The notes: a model not told the origin generated them from the letters alone. A stretch of DNA of 64,000 bases from Treponema sp. (GCA_031256035.1 JAIRRJ010000087.1:62001-126000), one strand, 5' to 3'; positions 7,803 to 16,246 are shown, counted from the stretch's first letter. A program made the numbers and translations.

Positions 7803-9254
7803 TTAGAACCGTTCCAACTGTGTTTTGCCAGCACCCGTCAAATCAAGGTTTCTTGCCTGATCCAGCGTCTGGTAGATAATTGAGGGAAATGTCCATTTAG
7901 TGGGATCTTTATCAGTGCAGTCGCCTTCGACAAAATCGTAAGCTATTTGGTCGGTATACACTAATACGGTTCTTTCTTCATCTACGGCTCCTACGGTTTT
8001 AAATTCAAAGTGCCCCTTGGTGTAGGCTATGCCGACTTCCCGCGGCGGGAGGCGGGGATCACGCATTAGGAATGCACCGAGCGCTCCGACGCTCGCCACT
8101 TGAGTATAGGGTAATTCTACATCGTTGATAATCCAGTTATTTTCCGTCGGCATACCCTTGTACTTCCTTTTGATCTTTATGCCGTTCCATGGTATCGTGT
8201 ATTCGCCGCCGTCTGTTTCCTGGATGGCAATAAGACTCTGTACTGCGTTCATTACGAGATCCGAACTGGTGAAGTCGTATAGTCTGTTGTAACCGATAAA
8301 TTCATACGCATCGCCAACCGTCTTCCCCTCCAGGAAATTGAACTCGCCCCCGCTCATCGACATTTTTTCCGTCTTCGTCACATTTGCCTTAAAAGCGGCT
8401 TCAAACGCGGCTGCTGACGCGTACCCATAAGCTTTTGCCACATTGGCTTGAGAAGTCTCCGGCCCAAGGGATCCCCAAGCCATGTCAAGCTCATTGTCAA
8501 TCCTATCCTGGACTTGTTCAAAGAATATGCTACCCTTCCAGTCCGCTACTTTGGAAATGCTGAGCGGCGTTATGACGTATGCGGTACTGGGGCCGGCTGG
8601 CGCGCTCCCTATGACGGGCGGCTTCCATTCCCACTTTCCATGAAATTTGTCGGGAATGCTTCCGGCAATCGGGCTTGCCGCCCCGCTTATCGAAGCAGCA
8701 TCATCCCGCGTAAAAGGCGCCAGTATGGCTCCCCATTTTTCGCCTGTTACATCGGGTATGCCCGGTATATCCGCAATGCTCGCAGGCGCGGAAGGCCCTT
8801 GTAATTCCGGCAAATGCGGTAAACCCTGTATGCCTGCTAAACTCGATACGCCGGATGGTACGCGGAATTTAAAGTCAATCTCCCCGAATTGCATTACGCC
8901 GTTCTCGATATGCCCATTGATTTCAACCTTCCGCTCGTTGTTACCGCCTGAAAGGAAAAAATTCCCGGTATCGGGGTCGCTAAAGCCGGATACTTCAAAA
9001 ACAGTGCTGCCGTCCTGTATCTTTCCTTCCAGCGGGTCAAGGCGGGATGTCCATTCAACATCTGCATTCCGCGCGCTTCTCTGGGCGTTCGCGACCTTGA
9101 CGGCGTTGAACTTGATGTTATTGCCGATTTTGCCGCCGATAAAGGCCTTCTTGCCCGGGGGGGGGGGGTCTGATGGAGGATTGTCATCGCAGACCGTGAG
9201 CGACCATACCAGCAATACGCTGAGTATCCCGAAAATTGCTTTCTTCATTCTCAT
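7803..9254 (-). CDS. Putative lipoprotein with poly-Pro/poly-C tract
   Basis: 483 residues from the ATG at 9254, which has AAGGAG six bases upstream; open frame further upstream has no such site. A signal peptide (MRMKKAIFGILSVLLVWSL) ends in the relaxed lipobox LTVC, giving Cys22. Then comes NPPSDPPPPGKK, the four prolines being encoded by a run of 12 C on the coding strand. The rest is soluble with no family I recognise: a beta-rich N-terminal third (HIENGVMQFGEIDFKFRV) and a helical to mixed C-terminal half. Probably surface- or periplasm-facing. The homopolymer right after the lipobox would switch the frame if it slipped. It is flanked by gaps and has no operon partner. Confidence 0.75.
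   Translation of the reverse strand: MRMKKAIFGILSVLLVWSLTVCDDNPPSDPPPPGKKAFIGGKIGNNIKFNAVKVANAQRSARNADVEWTSRLDPLEGKIQDGSTVFEVSGFSDPDTGNFFLSGGNNERKVEINGHIENGVMQFGEIDFKFRVPSGVSSLAGIQGLPHLPELQGPSAPASIADIPGIPDVTGEKWGAILAPFTRDDAASISGAASPIAGSIPDKFHGKWEWKPPVIGSAPAGPSTAYVITPLSISKVADWKGSIFFEQVQDRIDNELDMAWGSLGPETSQANVAKAYGYASAAAFEAAFKANVTKTEKMSMSGGEFNFLEGKTVGDAYEFIGYNRLYDFTSSDLVMNAVQSLIAIQETDGGEYTIPWNGIKIKRKYKGMPTENNWIINDVELPYTQVASVGALGAFLMRDPRLPPREVGIAYTKGHFEFKTVGAVDEERTVLVYTDQIAYDFVEGDCTDKDPTKWTFPSIIYQTLDQARNLDLTGAGKTQLERF
9157..9168. repeat. Homopolymeric G12 tract
   Basis: Twelve consecutive G on the plus strand, inside the lipoprotein coding sequence at about codon 30. Tracts of this length in spirochaetes and other host-associated bacteria mutate by slippage. 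Gain or loss of one base here would remove almost the whole mature protein. Confidence 0.85.
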
Positions 9255-9757
9255 AATTGCTCCTTCGGGCTTGTTGCGTGAACGCAACACCACCCGCGCA
9301 GTCTTTCCCGCTGTCAAATTAGTTTGTCTTCCTACAATGTTAAGGCAAGAAAAAGCGAATTTGGGCGAAATGGTACAGAATGACCTTGAAATGGCGCAGA
9401 AAGATTCGAGAAGGGGAGAAATGGGCAGAAAACAGAGAAAAATGAGAAAAGTAAACAATGAACAGGGAATAATGGTAACATTGGAAGTTAACGCAAGGGT
9501 GACTGACACTTTTTTGAGAAGGGTTTCCGCCGGTATGCGCTGTGGTGACAGGCACTTAAAAGCTGTAGTGCCGGTGTCTGCCCCCTGCGCTATATGTAGC
9601 GGTTATGCAATAGAAGGCGCGGTGGTGTCAATCACTTTTTTTCCTTCGTGAGCTTGGCGTGTTTGCGAGTAAACGCAAAGGTGATAGTCACCGATTGATT
9701 TATCTTGCGGTGCGAAAAGTATAGCAAGGGATTACAGGCGGGTTTATAATACGGGCA
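9255..9757. other. 503-bp gap, non-coding with degenerate palindromic repeats
   Basis: No gene could be supported here. A long plus-strand open frame across it is the shadow of the lipoprotein gene. The gap holds a set of degenerate palindromes of the form GGTGAC-x-G-x-CAC: 9498-9509, 9544-9555, 9624-9635 and 9681-9692. Two of them lie in longer direct repeats (9487-9509 and 9669-9692, both with AACGCAA(R)GGTGA). A palindromic CTATATGTAGC at 9590-9600 recurs at 12814-12824. Confidence 0.5.
9722..9750 (+). promoter_or_regulatory. Promoter with consensus -10 box just before a start codon
   Basis: TAGCAA (9722-9727), 17 bases, then a perfect TATAAT (9745-9750). The ATG of the next gene is only seven bases after the -10 box, so transcription would begin at or next to the start codon. 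No ribosome-binding site is present, which fits a leaderless mRNA. Confidence 0.5.
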
Positions 9758-10015
9758 ATGACAAACTTAATCGGGCAAATGGTAACATTCGATAACAACT
9801 CATACCTTGTTATCAGTAAGGAAAAAATAAACACACTTGAGCTTTATATTGCGGCTATTGCTGACCCTTTGCCGGAATTCAAACTTCTGGACATGTGTGA
9901 GGACAGCAATGACCAACTCGAGGGGTGCCTGTATACCGGAGAAGACGGTCATAAATTTCTTAGGGAATCTGAACAAGAAATCAGGGAAGAAATGACAAAG
10001 ATTCTGAGCCGGTAA
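9758..10015 (+). CDS. Small acidic protein of unknown function
   Basis: 85 residues, no signal peptide or membrane segment. The first half (GQMVTFDNNSYLVISKE) looks like a short beta-barrel strand pattern; the second half is acidic and helical, ending EEMTKILSR. I do not recognise the family. Evidence that it is real: a consensus promoter at 9722-9750 and coding on its own strand with no competing gene. The absence of a Shine-Dalgarno site fits the leaderless arrangement. Confidence 0.55.
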   Translation: MTNLIGQMVTFDNNSYLVISKEKINTLELYIAAIADPLPEFKLLDMCEDSNDQLEGCLYTGEDGHKFLRESEQEIREEMTKILSR

Positions 10016-10043
10016 AAAGAGCGGTAAAAGGGTTATTGAAAGT

Positions 10044-11285
10044 CTATGTTAATTCCACCTCAAGCGCCCCGCTGTTTTTTGAAAGGGTGAAGGCGGCTTT
10101 TTTGCCGTTATACTCTATCTCATAATCGCCCCGGAAACCTTCAAAAAATATTCCCCCCGATGCGTCAGTAACCGGAGCCGCCTCCGTCCTCCATTCGCCG
10201 TTTATCTTTTTTTCCAGCTCGGAAAAAACCGGCTTTATGCTGTTGTCTTCGCGGAGGAGGCCTGACGGGGCTTTTAGCCACCTGCCGTCCGTTATGTCCC
10301 ATGTTGTAACCGCTTCGACAAGGGGGTGGGCGAACAGATTCGTGTACAATTCGACAATTTCCCGCGCCTGGCGTTCTTCGCCTTCCGGCGTGGTAGGCCA
10401 TGAATCAACCTGCCAGTCATTAAGGTCAACGATGTGCGGCGGCATTATCTCGCCGGAGATGATTGTGTTTTCGGTAAAATGCAGAGGCAGACCGAATTGC
10501 GAATAACGCTCAAGGATTGAATGAGTTATTTCCGCGCCCCAGTAGCCCTGATGCTGGTGAGACTGTATCCCGATAACGTCAATGGGTATGCCGGACTGGA
10601 GGCATCCGTCAATGAGAATGACATATTTATCTGAAAGATCAAAATCGTTCAGTAAGAGTGTTGCGCCGGGGTTTGTGGCGCGGGCGGCGGAAAAAACCTC
10701 CCTCACCATGGACACCCTGCCCAATTCCTTGCAGACGCGGGTAACTGCGTTGTCGTATTTGTCAAAAACCGGCATGATTACCACTTCGTTGATCACATCC
10801 CAACTGTCAATAAGCCCTTTGAAACAAGTTACGTCCCGCTCAATCCGCCTGCGCAGTTTTTCAAGTATCTGCGTGTTGGAATACGTCATCAGCCAATCAG
10901 CGCAGACCGTATGCCACACAAGGGGATGGCCCTTGGTCTTTACGCCCTTTGCGCGGAAATACTCAGCAGCCGCAATGGTGCGCTTATCATCGGGACGGCC
11001 TTCAACCGGCTCATAATTCCCAAGATAGAACGGCAGGGTGGCATAGTTCATCACGGAAAAAACTTTATCCAGCCGTTCTTCAAGAAAATTTTTTCGTTTG
11101 GTATCAATGGGGCTGCCATTGGGTTTTCCGCCGCACATCTCAACCGCATCAAAACCGCCAACGCCGAACAGAAACTCATGCTTTGTCTGCGTTATTTTAA
11201 CGGGCTGGTTTGCAAGAGGTTTGCCCTCCGCCATTATCTGTAACTTGACACCGGACTTGCGGTGCTGAAAAGGATTGGTACTCAT
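10044..11285 (-). CDS. Glycoside hydrolase family 10, endo-1,4-beta-xylanase
   Basis: 413 residues. After an about 65-residue N-terminal beta domain (VKLQIMAEGKPLANQPVKI) comes a GH10 TIM barrel: GHPLVWHT (119-126), acid/base Glu167 in DSWDVINEV, the GIQSHQHQGYW strand (239-249), and nucleophile Glu272 in LHFTENTI. The usual context at the nucleophile is ITELD; here the residue after Glu is Asn. It hydrolyses xylan or xylo-oligosaccharides by the retaining mechanism. No signal peptide or lipobox is visible, so it may act inside the cell on imported oligosaccharides. A C-terminal beta segment (330-413) follows the barrel. The N-terminal region resembles that of Bacteroidetes/Treponema GH10 variants (inference). 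Confidence 0.88.
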   Translation of the reverse strand: MSTNPFQHRKSGVKLQIMAEGKPLANQPVKITQTKHEFLFGVGGFDAVEMCGGKPNGSPIDTKRKNFLEERLDKVFSVMNYATLPFYLGNYEPVEGRPDDKRTIAAAEYFRAKGVKTKGHPLVWHTVCADWLMTYSNTQILEKLRRRIERDVTCFKGLIDSWDVINEVVIMPVFDKYDNAVTRVCKELGRVSMVREVFSAARATNPGATLLLNDFDLSDKYVILIDGCLQSGIPIDVIGIQSHQHQGYWGAEITHSILERYSQFGLPLHFTENTIISGEIMPPHIVDLNDWQVDSWPTTPEGEERQAREIVELYTNLFAHPLVEAVTTWDITDGRWLKAPSGLLREDNSIKPVFSELEKKINGEWRTEAAPVTDASGGIFFEGFRGDYEIEYNGKKAAFTLSKNSGALEVELT

Positions 11286-11307
11286 TTTTTAATTATATCA
11301 TGAATCA

Positions 11308-11361
11308 AAAAACCCTGCGGCAGACCACGTTTTGCAACGAAGTTTCCCGCGCAGGGTTTTT
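11308..11361 (-). terminator. Rho-independent terminator after the M48 protease gene
   Basis: A perfect 12-bp stem, AAAAACCCTGCG (11308-11319) with CGCAGGGTTTTT (11350-11361), encloses 30 bases. On the minus strand it ends in a T run and lies 20 bases past the protease stop. The loop contains a copy of the 20-nt repeat described at 11332-11353. The A/T symmetry means it could also work on the other strand. Confidence 0.7.
11332..11353 (-). repeat. Repeat element copy (in terminator loop)
   Basis: On the minus strand reads GCGCGGGAAACTTCGTTGCA with one more matching base on each side. It is identical in core to copies at 14316-14337, 22653-22674 and 57491-57510. Confidence 0.8.
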
Positions 11362-11380
11362 GACTTTTAGTGTGTCTCGA

Positions 11381-12238
11381 CTACTTGTTAAAAAATCTTG
11401 TTCTTCTGTTAGGCTGCGTAGTGTTGACCTGATACTTGCTGACGCTGCTGTTCGCACGGGAAATACGATCAGCCGGAGTGGGATGCGTGCTGTTAAACCC
11501 TCCCCTTTGTCCCGATTGTACCCGCTGCAGTACCTGCAGCATACTTATGAGCGCCCGCGGGTCATAGCCTGCGGCGTTCAATAATTCCAGCGCTCTGGCA
11601 TCTGCCGCATATTCCTGATCGCGGCTGAAACCGTTTTTCATCATTGTGTCTACAATCGAAGAAGTTGCCTTGCGCAATGCCAACACTTTTTGCGCTGACT
11701 GGGAATTTCCGGCGAGTGCGGCGGCTTGGCTCGCAATGGAGTCAAGCTGATTGGCAAGAGACATCCCATCAATTATTTCGGCGGCATGACGCAGGACAAT
11801 GTGAGCCAGTTCATGGGCAATCAGCGCGGCAAGTTCGTCTTCTGAATTGGCGGCTTCCACCAAGCCTTTGGTTATGAAGATGTGTCCGCCGGGAGTGGCA
11901 AAGGCGTTGTATTCCTGTGTATTGAGAATCATTACATGATAGCCGTTATAACTTGCCGGGTTTGTTGAATTGATCACAATGGCTTGGCAAATCCGGTTTA
12001 CATAATCGGTCAATTTGGCGTTTGCGGTATATGGGCGGTATTGAGCCAGAATATTGGCGGCTACCGTGCGGCCAAGATAGTAATCATCTTCAAGATTAAT
12101 TTCCGGGTTCGCTTTGTTGAACGCATTACTCATGGCGCTAAAAGGATCGTTCCCCCCAACAGCGCCCCACTGTCCCCAAACAGCGGCTGCCGATATAAAA
12201 ATATAACTCAGTAAAATTGCAAATGTAAGTTTACGCAT
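11381..12238 (-). CDS. M48-family zinc metalloprotease, exported
   Basis: 285 residues with an N-terminal signal peptide (RKLTFAILLSYIFISAAAVWG). The catalytic helix has HELAH at 142-146, and the third zinc ligand is Glu209 in DQEYAADARAL. NAFATPGGHIFITKGLV (111-127) precedes the active site as in LoiP/BepA/YcaL-type M48 proteases, which handle misfolded outer-membrane proteins in the periplasm. There is no TPR domain, so it is the short form. The start codon overlaps the stop of the upstream SH3 gene by one base (TAATG), so the pair is translationally coupled. A strong terminator follows. Confidence 0.9.
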   Translation of the reverse strand: MRKLTFAILLSYIFISAAAVWGQWGAVGGNDPFSAMSNAFNKANPEINLEDDYYLGRTVAANILAQYRPYTANAKLTDYVNRICQAIVINSTNPASYNGYHVMILNTQEYNAFATPGGHIFITKGLVEAANSEDELAALIAHELAHIVLRHAAEIIDGMSLANQLDSIASQAAALAGNSQSAQKVLALRKATSSIVDTMMKNGFSRDQEYAADARALELLNAAGYDPRALISMLQVLQRVQSGQRGGFNSTHPTPADRISRANSSVSKYQVNTTQPNRRTRFFNK

Positions 12239-12690
12239 TATTTCCCCTCCTTTAACCGGCCGTCTTTTACGAATTTTTCAAGATCCGCCAGAGGAACGAC
12301 CGTCCGTTCCATTGCGTCTACCTGAGAATAATCCAGCCCTTCTTTGCGGTATTCTATCTCTGTTTCAGCGGAAAAACCTTTTCCCGCCAAAGCCACTTCT
12401 TTCGCTGTGGCGGAGCCTGAGGCAACTACCACTCTGGAGCTGAAATTATCGCTCTGCGCCCAGCCGGTCAGCCTCGCTGGGGAACGTACCTGAAGCCATT
12501 TTCCGTTTACGCTGACCACGGTTACAGCGTCTCCCTGCTTCAATGTTTCCACTTTTCCGGCAAAAAACCCCGTACCATTCTTCAAATCAATAGTTTTAAC
12601 CGCCACATACATTGTACTTCCGGCAGCTTGGGAAAAACATATTCCGGTAACAATGACCAATAAAAAGCCAATAAGAACCAACTTTTTCAT
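12238..12690 (-). CDS. Exported bacterial SH3-domain protein
   Basis: 150 residues from the ATG at 12690, preceded by AGGAGG at four bases; an open extension to 12714 lacks this. A signal peptide (MKKLVLIGFLLVIVTGICFS) is followed by an SH3_3-like domain (about residues 25-75: GKVETLKQGDAVTVVSVNGKWLQVR, then GWAQSDNF). Such domains bind peptidoglycan or partner proteins. The C-terminal half is short and mixed, with no clear domain. It is co-translated with the M48 protease and may guide it to the cell wall; that is inference from the coupling. Confidence 0.82.
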   Translation of the reverse strand: MKKLVLIGFLLVIVTGICFSQAAGSTMYVAVKTIDLKNGTGFFAGKVETLKQGDAVTVVSVNGKWLQVRSPARLTGWAQSDNFSSRVVVASGSATAKEVALAGKGFSAETEIEYRKEGLDYSQVDAMERTVVPLADLEKFVKDGRLKEGK

Positions 12691-12812
12691 GAAACCTCCT
12701 AGGTTAAGTATCATATTACTATAGCCTGCAATATATCCTTAATATATCAATATAAGTATGATTTGTCAATTTTTTCCGGCGGGTGTCGAACCGGAGGTTC
12801 GATGACAACTAC

Positions 12813-12865
12813 ACTATATGTAGCAATGGTGTCTCCATATATAGCGTGAGTGCCTGGCACCATTT
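12813..12865. repeat. Palindromic repeat cluster upstream of the MATE gene
   Basis: Contains ACTATATGTAGC (12813-12824), sharing 11 bases with 9590-9600, then AATGGTG (12825-12831) inverted as CACCATT (12859-12865). A separate hairpin GTCGAACC...GGTTCGAT lies at 12785-12803. The cluster belongs to the same degenerate family as the 9.5-9.7 kb gap. Confidence 0.4.
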
Positions 12866-12897
12866 ACAAAAAAATACACAAATGTAAAACTTAGAGC

Positions 12898-14310
12898 ATG
12901 ATTAATAAACCCGATGCTGCTGCCCGTTTAGGAACAGAGCCAATCAGCAAACTCCTGCTTCGGTTTTCCATTCCCGCCATAACCGGAATGTTGGTCAACG
13001 CCCTGTACAATGTGGTTGACCGTATTTTTGTCGGTCAGGGCGTGAATGAAATCGCGCTGGGGGGGCTTTCGCTGGTGCTTCCCCTGATGACCATCAGTAT
13101 GGCTTTTGCCATGCTTTTCGGCATCGGCGCGGCGAACATGATCTCCATGCGTTTGGGGCAGGGGAAGCGGCAGGAGGCGGAAAACGCCTTAAATCACTGT
13201 TTTTTCCTGCTGGTTGGCATTGGTTTTTTGATGATGGCTGTCGGGCTTATTTTTCTCGACCCAATTCTTTCATTGATGGGCGCGCAGAAGGGCAGCGAGG
13301 CGCTGGGTTATGCCAGGGATTACCTGCAGATTATCCTTTACGGGTCGGTTTTTTTCATGGTGGGGTTCGGCCTCTCCCATTGTACAAGGGCGCAGGGTTT
13401 CCCCACTGTTACCATGATCGGCATGATCATGGGCGCGGTTCTCAATATGATTCTTGATCCGATTTTTATCTTTGTGTTTCATTGGGGAGTTAAGGGCGCG
13501 GCTTGGGCGACTATCATTTCACAGTTTGCTTCGTTTATTTTCATAATCAGCTTTATCATGAGCAAGAAGACGGTGGTAAAACTTAAACCGCGCATTTTCA
13601 TGCCAAATATTGAAATCATCATGCAGATTATGGCATTTGGTTCCGCGCAATTCCTGTTGCAATTTTTGATGTCCGCGGTACAGCTTTTGTATAACATGAG
13701 CATGGGCTGGTACGGCGCGGCGGCGCTTGGAGTCGCCAACGGCGGCGATGTCGCGCTTTCGGGAATGAACATTAATGGTTCCATTCTGATGCTGATACTC
13801 ATGCCTGTGTTCGGCATTAATCAGGGGGCGCAGCCGATACTCGGATATAATTACGGCGCAAAACAATTCAGCCGTGTGTTACGCGCATATCTGGGCGCGA
13901 TAGCCGCCGCCACTTCGATCTGTGTGTTTGGGTTTGCGGCAGTTCAGCTTTTCACGGTGCAGCTTGTCAGGATCTTTGCGCCGCAGGGAAGTTCAGCGCT
14001 GATGGAATTTGCCCCCAGAGCCATGCGCACCATAATGCTTCTGCTGCCGCTTGCCGGTTTTCAGATAGTTTCAACTAACTTCTTTGTGGTTACAGGCCGC
14101 CCGAAAGTATCAATTTTTCTTTCCATGCTGAGGCAGTGCCTCGTTGTTATTCCCTGCATACTCATCTTCGGAAAATTCTGGGGGCTGTGGGGCGTGATTG
14201 CCTCCGGGCCTGTGGCTGACGGTTTTTCTTTTCTCGTTACCGGCGCCTTTATTTTCTTTGAAATAAGAAAACTCCGTCTGACTGGTGTTGCAGGACAAGC
14301 GGCGGGCTGA
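12898..14310 (+). CDS. MATE-family multidrug/Na+ antiporter
   Basis: 470 residues with twelve predicted membrane segments in two six-helix halves. The first helix region has the MATE pattern LLRFSIPAITGMLVNALYNVVDR (residues 20-42), with VGQG and GLSLVLPLM following. The second half begins near residue 235 (FGSAQFLLQFLMSAVQLLYN) and contains GINQGAQPILGYNYGAK. It exports cationic drugs or metabolites using Na+ or H+. No Shine-Dalgarno is obvious before the ATG. The HAD-phosphatase gene follows 28 bases after its stop. Confidence 0.93.
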   Translation: MINKPDAAARLGTEPISKLLLRFSIPAITGMLVNALYNVVDRIFVGQGVNEIALGGLSLVLPLMTISMAFAMLFGIGAANMISMRLGQGKRQEAENALNHCFFLLVGIGFLMMAVGLIFLDPILSLMGAQKGSEALGYARDYLQIILYGSVFFMVGFGLSHCTRAQGFPTVTMIGMIMGAVLNMILDPIFIFVFHWGVKGAAWATIISQFASFIFIISFIMSKKTVVKLKPRIFMPNIEIIMQIMAFGSAQFLLQFLMSAVQLLYNMSMGWYGAAALGVANGGDVALSGMNINGSILMLILMPVFGINQGAQPILGYNYGAKQFSRVLRAYLGAIAAATSICVFGFAAVQLFTVQLVRIFAPQGSSALMEFAPRAMRTIMLLLPLAGFQIVSTNFFVVTGRPKVSIFLSMLRQCLVVIPCILIFGKFWGLWGVIASGPVADGFSFLVTGAFIFFEIRKLRLTGVAGQAAG

Positions 14311-14315
14311 CGTTA

Positions 14316-14337
14316 TGCGCGGGGAACTTCGTTGCAA
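14316..14337 (+). repeat. Repeat element copy (before HAD gene start)
   Basis: Reads GCGCGGGGAACTTCGTTGCA plus flanking matches; it ends one base before the ATG at 14339. Read through in frame it would add Met-Arg-Gly-Glu-Leu-Arg-Cys to the protein, which is why a longer start is tempting. Confidence 0.85.
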
Positions 14338-14338
14338 T

Positions 14339-14992
14339 ATGCGCTACTCATGCGTTATTTTTGACTGCGATGGCACACTGGTAGACAAGCGGGAAGACAT
14401 TGCCGCCGCGATGAGCCAGGCGCTTACTCTTCACGGCTTTCCGTCCGTTCCGCTTGAGAACATGGAGGCAATGATGGGCAGGGGTATTAAAAAATTTGCC
14501 CACCTTGCCCTGCCTGAAGAAGCGCGGACAGAGCAGAATGTTCAGACTGTCGCCACTGATGCGCAGAGGATTTACTTTGAAAATCCTCTTGTTAAGTCAA
14601 AACCGTATCCCGGCATTGCGGAAATGATTGCGCAAATGAAAACCAAAAAGATAAAGACAGCGGTTCTCAGCAACAAGCCCGAAGAAGTACTGCACCGGGT
14701 AACCGGCAGCCTTTTTGCTCCGGGGAGTTTTGACGTTGTCCGGGGCGGATTGTCTGAACATGGGCAAAAACCCGATCCTTCATTTGTTTGGGAACTGTTA
14801 GTTGATATTGACCGCAGCCCCAGAGATACAATTTTCGCGGGCGATTCTGAAACCGACATGGAAACTGCCCGCAGCGCCGGTTGTTGTCCCCTCGGAATAA
14901 GCTGGGGTTTCCGTACGCGGGAAGAACTGGAAGCCGCAGGCGCCGCGTATGTTATTGACAGCCCTAAAGAGATTTGGGAGATTATAAGATAA
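14339..14992 (+). CDS. HAD-superfamily phosphatase (phosphoglycolate phosphatase-like)
   Basis: 217 residues from the ATG at 14339. Motif I is FDCDGTLVD (residues 7-15) with both catalytic Asp residues, motif II is AVLSNKPEE, and motif IV is FAGDSETDMETA. The helical cap (KREDIAAAMSQAL...) is of the C1/Gph type, so 2-phosphoglycolate or a similar phosphate ester is the likely substrate. Starts upstream (14285, 14315) would translate the repeat element and are judged false because HAD proteins begin directly with the strand before motif I. Its TAA overlaps the proA ATG. Confidence 0.88.
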   Translation: MRYSCVIFDCDGTLVDKREDIAAAMSQALTLHGFPSVPLENMEAMMGRGIKKFAHLALPEEARTEQNVQTVATDAQRIYFENPLVKSKPYPGIAEMIAQMKTKKIKTAVLSNKPEEVLHRVTGSLFAPGSFDVVRGGLSEHGQKPDPSFVWELLVDIDRSPRDTIFAGDSETDMETARSAGCCPLGISWGFRTREELEAAGAAYVIDSPKEIWEIIR

Positions 14993-16242
14993 TGGATGCA
15001 ATATTTTCTTCACTCAAACTGGCGCAGGAAAAGCTGGCGCAGGAAAACCGTGCCGCAAAAGACAGGGCGCTTTCCGCCGCCGCCGCCGCCATTAACCGCG
15101 ACCGCGCCGCCATTTTGGAAGCAAATGCCCGCGATGTGGAACAGGCGCGTAAGGGCGGCATGAAGGAGAGCCTTGTTGACCGCCTGCTTTTGAATGACAA
15201 GCGCATAGACGGCATTATCGAAGGGATTGAAACCGTAATCAGGCAGGAAGACCCCATCGGCAAGGTGCAGGCGGGCTGGACACTGCCCAACGGCCTTCAA
15301 ATTGAAAGAGTAACCGTACCTCTTGGCGTTGCGGCAATTATCTATGAATCGCGTCCTAATGTTACCGCCGACTGCGCGGCTCTTGCGTACAAGGCGGGCT
15401 GCTCCATTTTACTGAGGGGTTCTTCCTCGGCGCTTGAGTCTAACAGGGCGCTAGTGCGTTCTATCAAAGCGGGACTTGCTGAAGGCGGCGGCATTGCGGA
15501 CGCTGTCGCCCTTGCGGAATCTGGCAGCAGGGACGAAGTTGATGTGATCCTAAAAGCTCGCGGCTGGATAGACGCGGTTCTTCCCCGAGGAGGGCGTGAG
15601 CTGATCCGCCGCGTTGTAGATAACGCCCGCGTTCCGGTAATCGAAACAGGCGAAGGCAACTGCCACATCTATGTTGAACCCAGCGCGGACATTGATCAGG
15701 CGGTGTTGATAATCGCCAATGCCAAACTGCAAAAGCCCGGCGTATGCAATGCAGTGGAAACCTTGCTGGTGCATAAAGACGCGCTTGTCGCGCTTATGCC
15801 GAATGTGGCAGCCGCTCTTGCCGGCAAAGCGGAACTTCGCTGTGATGCGCAATCGAAGGCTGCCATCGGAGCAACTCCCGCCGGACTTGCGCTGACTGAT
15901 GCTGTCGAAGAAGACTGGGAGACTGAGTTCCTCGATTACATTCTCGCGGTAAAGACGGTGAGTTCCTGCGATGAAGCGATTGCGCACATCAACCGCCATG
16001 GGACAAAACATTCGGAGGCAATTCTTACCAACGATCTGAAATCAGCGGAAAAGTTCCGTGCGTTAGTGGATGCCGCCTGCGTATATGTCAACGCATCGAC
16101 ACGTTTTACAGACGGCGGAGAGTTCGGCTTCGGTGCGGAGCTTGGGATCAGTACGCAGAAATTCCACGCGCGCGGTCCCATGGGGCTTGAGGCTCTCACC
16201 ACAATAAAGTACCTTGTAAACGGCAGCGGGCAGATACGGTGA
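14992..16242 (+). CDS. proA: Gamma-glutamyl phosphate reductase
   Basis: 416 residues starting at the ATG inside the overlapping TAATG with the preceding gene. It reduces glutamyl-5-phosphate to glutamate-5-semialdehyde with NADPH, the second step of proline synthesis. It shows YESRPNVTADCAALAYK, LLRGSSSALESNRAL, the catalytic Cys in KPGVCNAVETLLVHK, and the C-terminal FTDGGEFGFGAELGIST. All are ProA hallmarks, and the length is typical. proB follows four bases later, giving the order proA-proB instead of the common proB-proA. Confidence 0.97.
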   Translation: MDAIFSSLKLAQEKLAQENRAAKDRALSAAAAAINRDRAAILEANARDVEQARKGGMKESLVDRLLLNDKRIDGIIEGIETVIRQEDPIGKVQAGWTLPNGLQIERVTVPLGVAAIIYESRPNVTADCAALAYKAGCSILLRGSSSALESNRALVRSIKAGLAEGGGIADAVALAESGSRDEVDVILKARGWIDAVLPRGGRELIRRVVDNARVPVIETGEGNCHIYVEPSADIDQAVLIIANAKLQKPGVCNAVETLLVHKDALVALMPNVAAALAGKAELRCDAQSKAAIGATPAGLALTDAVEEDWETEFLDYILAVKTVSSCDEAIAHINRHGTKHSEAILTNDLKSAEKFRALVDAACVYVNASTRFTDGGEFGFGAELGISTQKFHARGPMGLEALTTIKYLVNGSGQIR

Positions 16243-16246
16243 AAAC

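Noticed and set aside
8647-9651. A 334-codon plus-strand open frame opposite the lipoprotein gene
   Set aside because: It lies antisense to a gene with a signal peptide, lipobox and ribosome site. Its translation shows no domain and is rich in Pro, Ser and Arg as expected of a shadow frame.
14285-14338. Longer N-terminus of the HAD phosphatase
   Set aside because: It would translate the repeat element; the family begins directly before the DxD motif.
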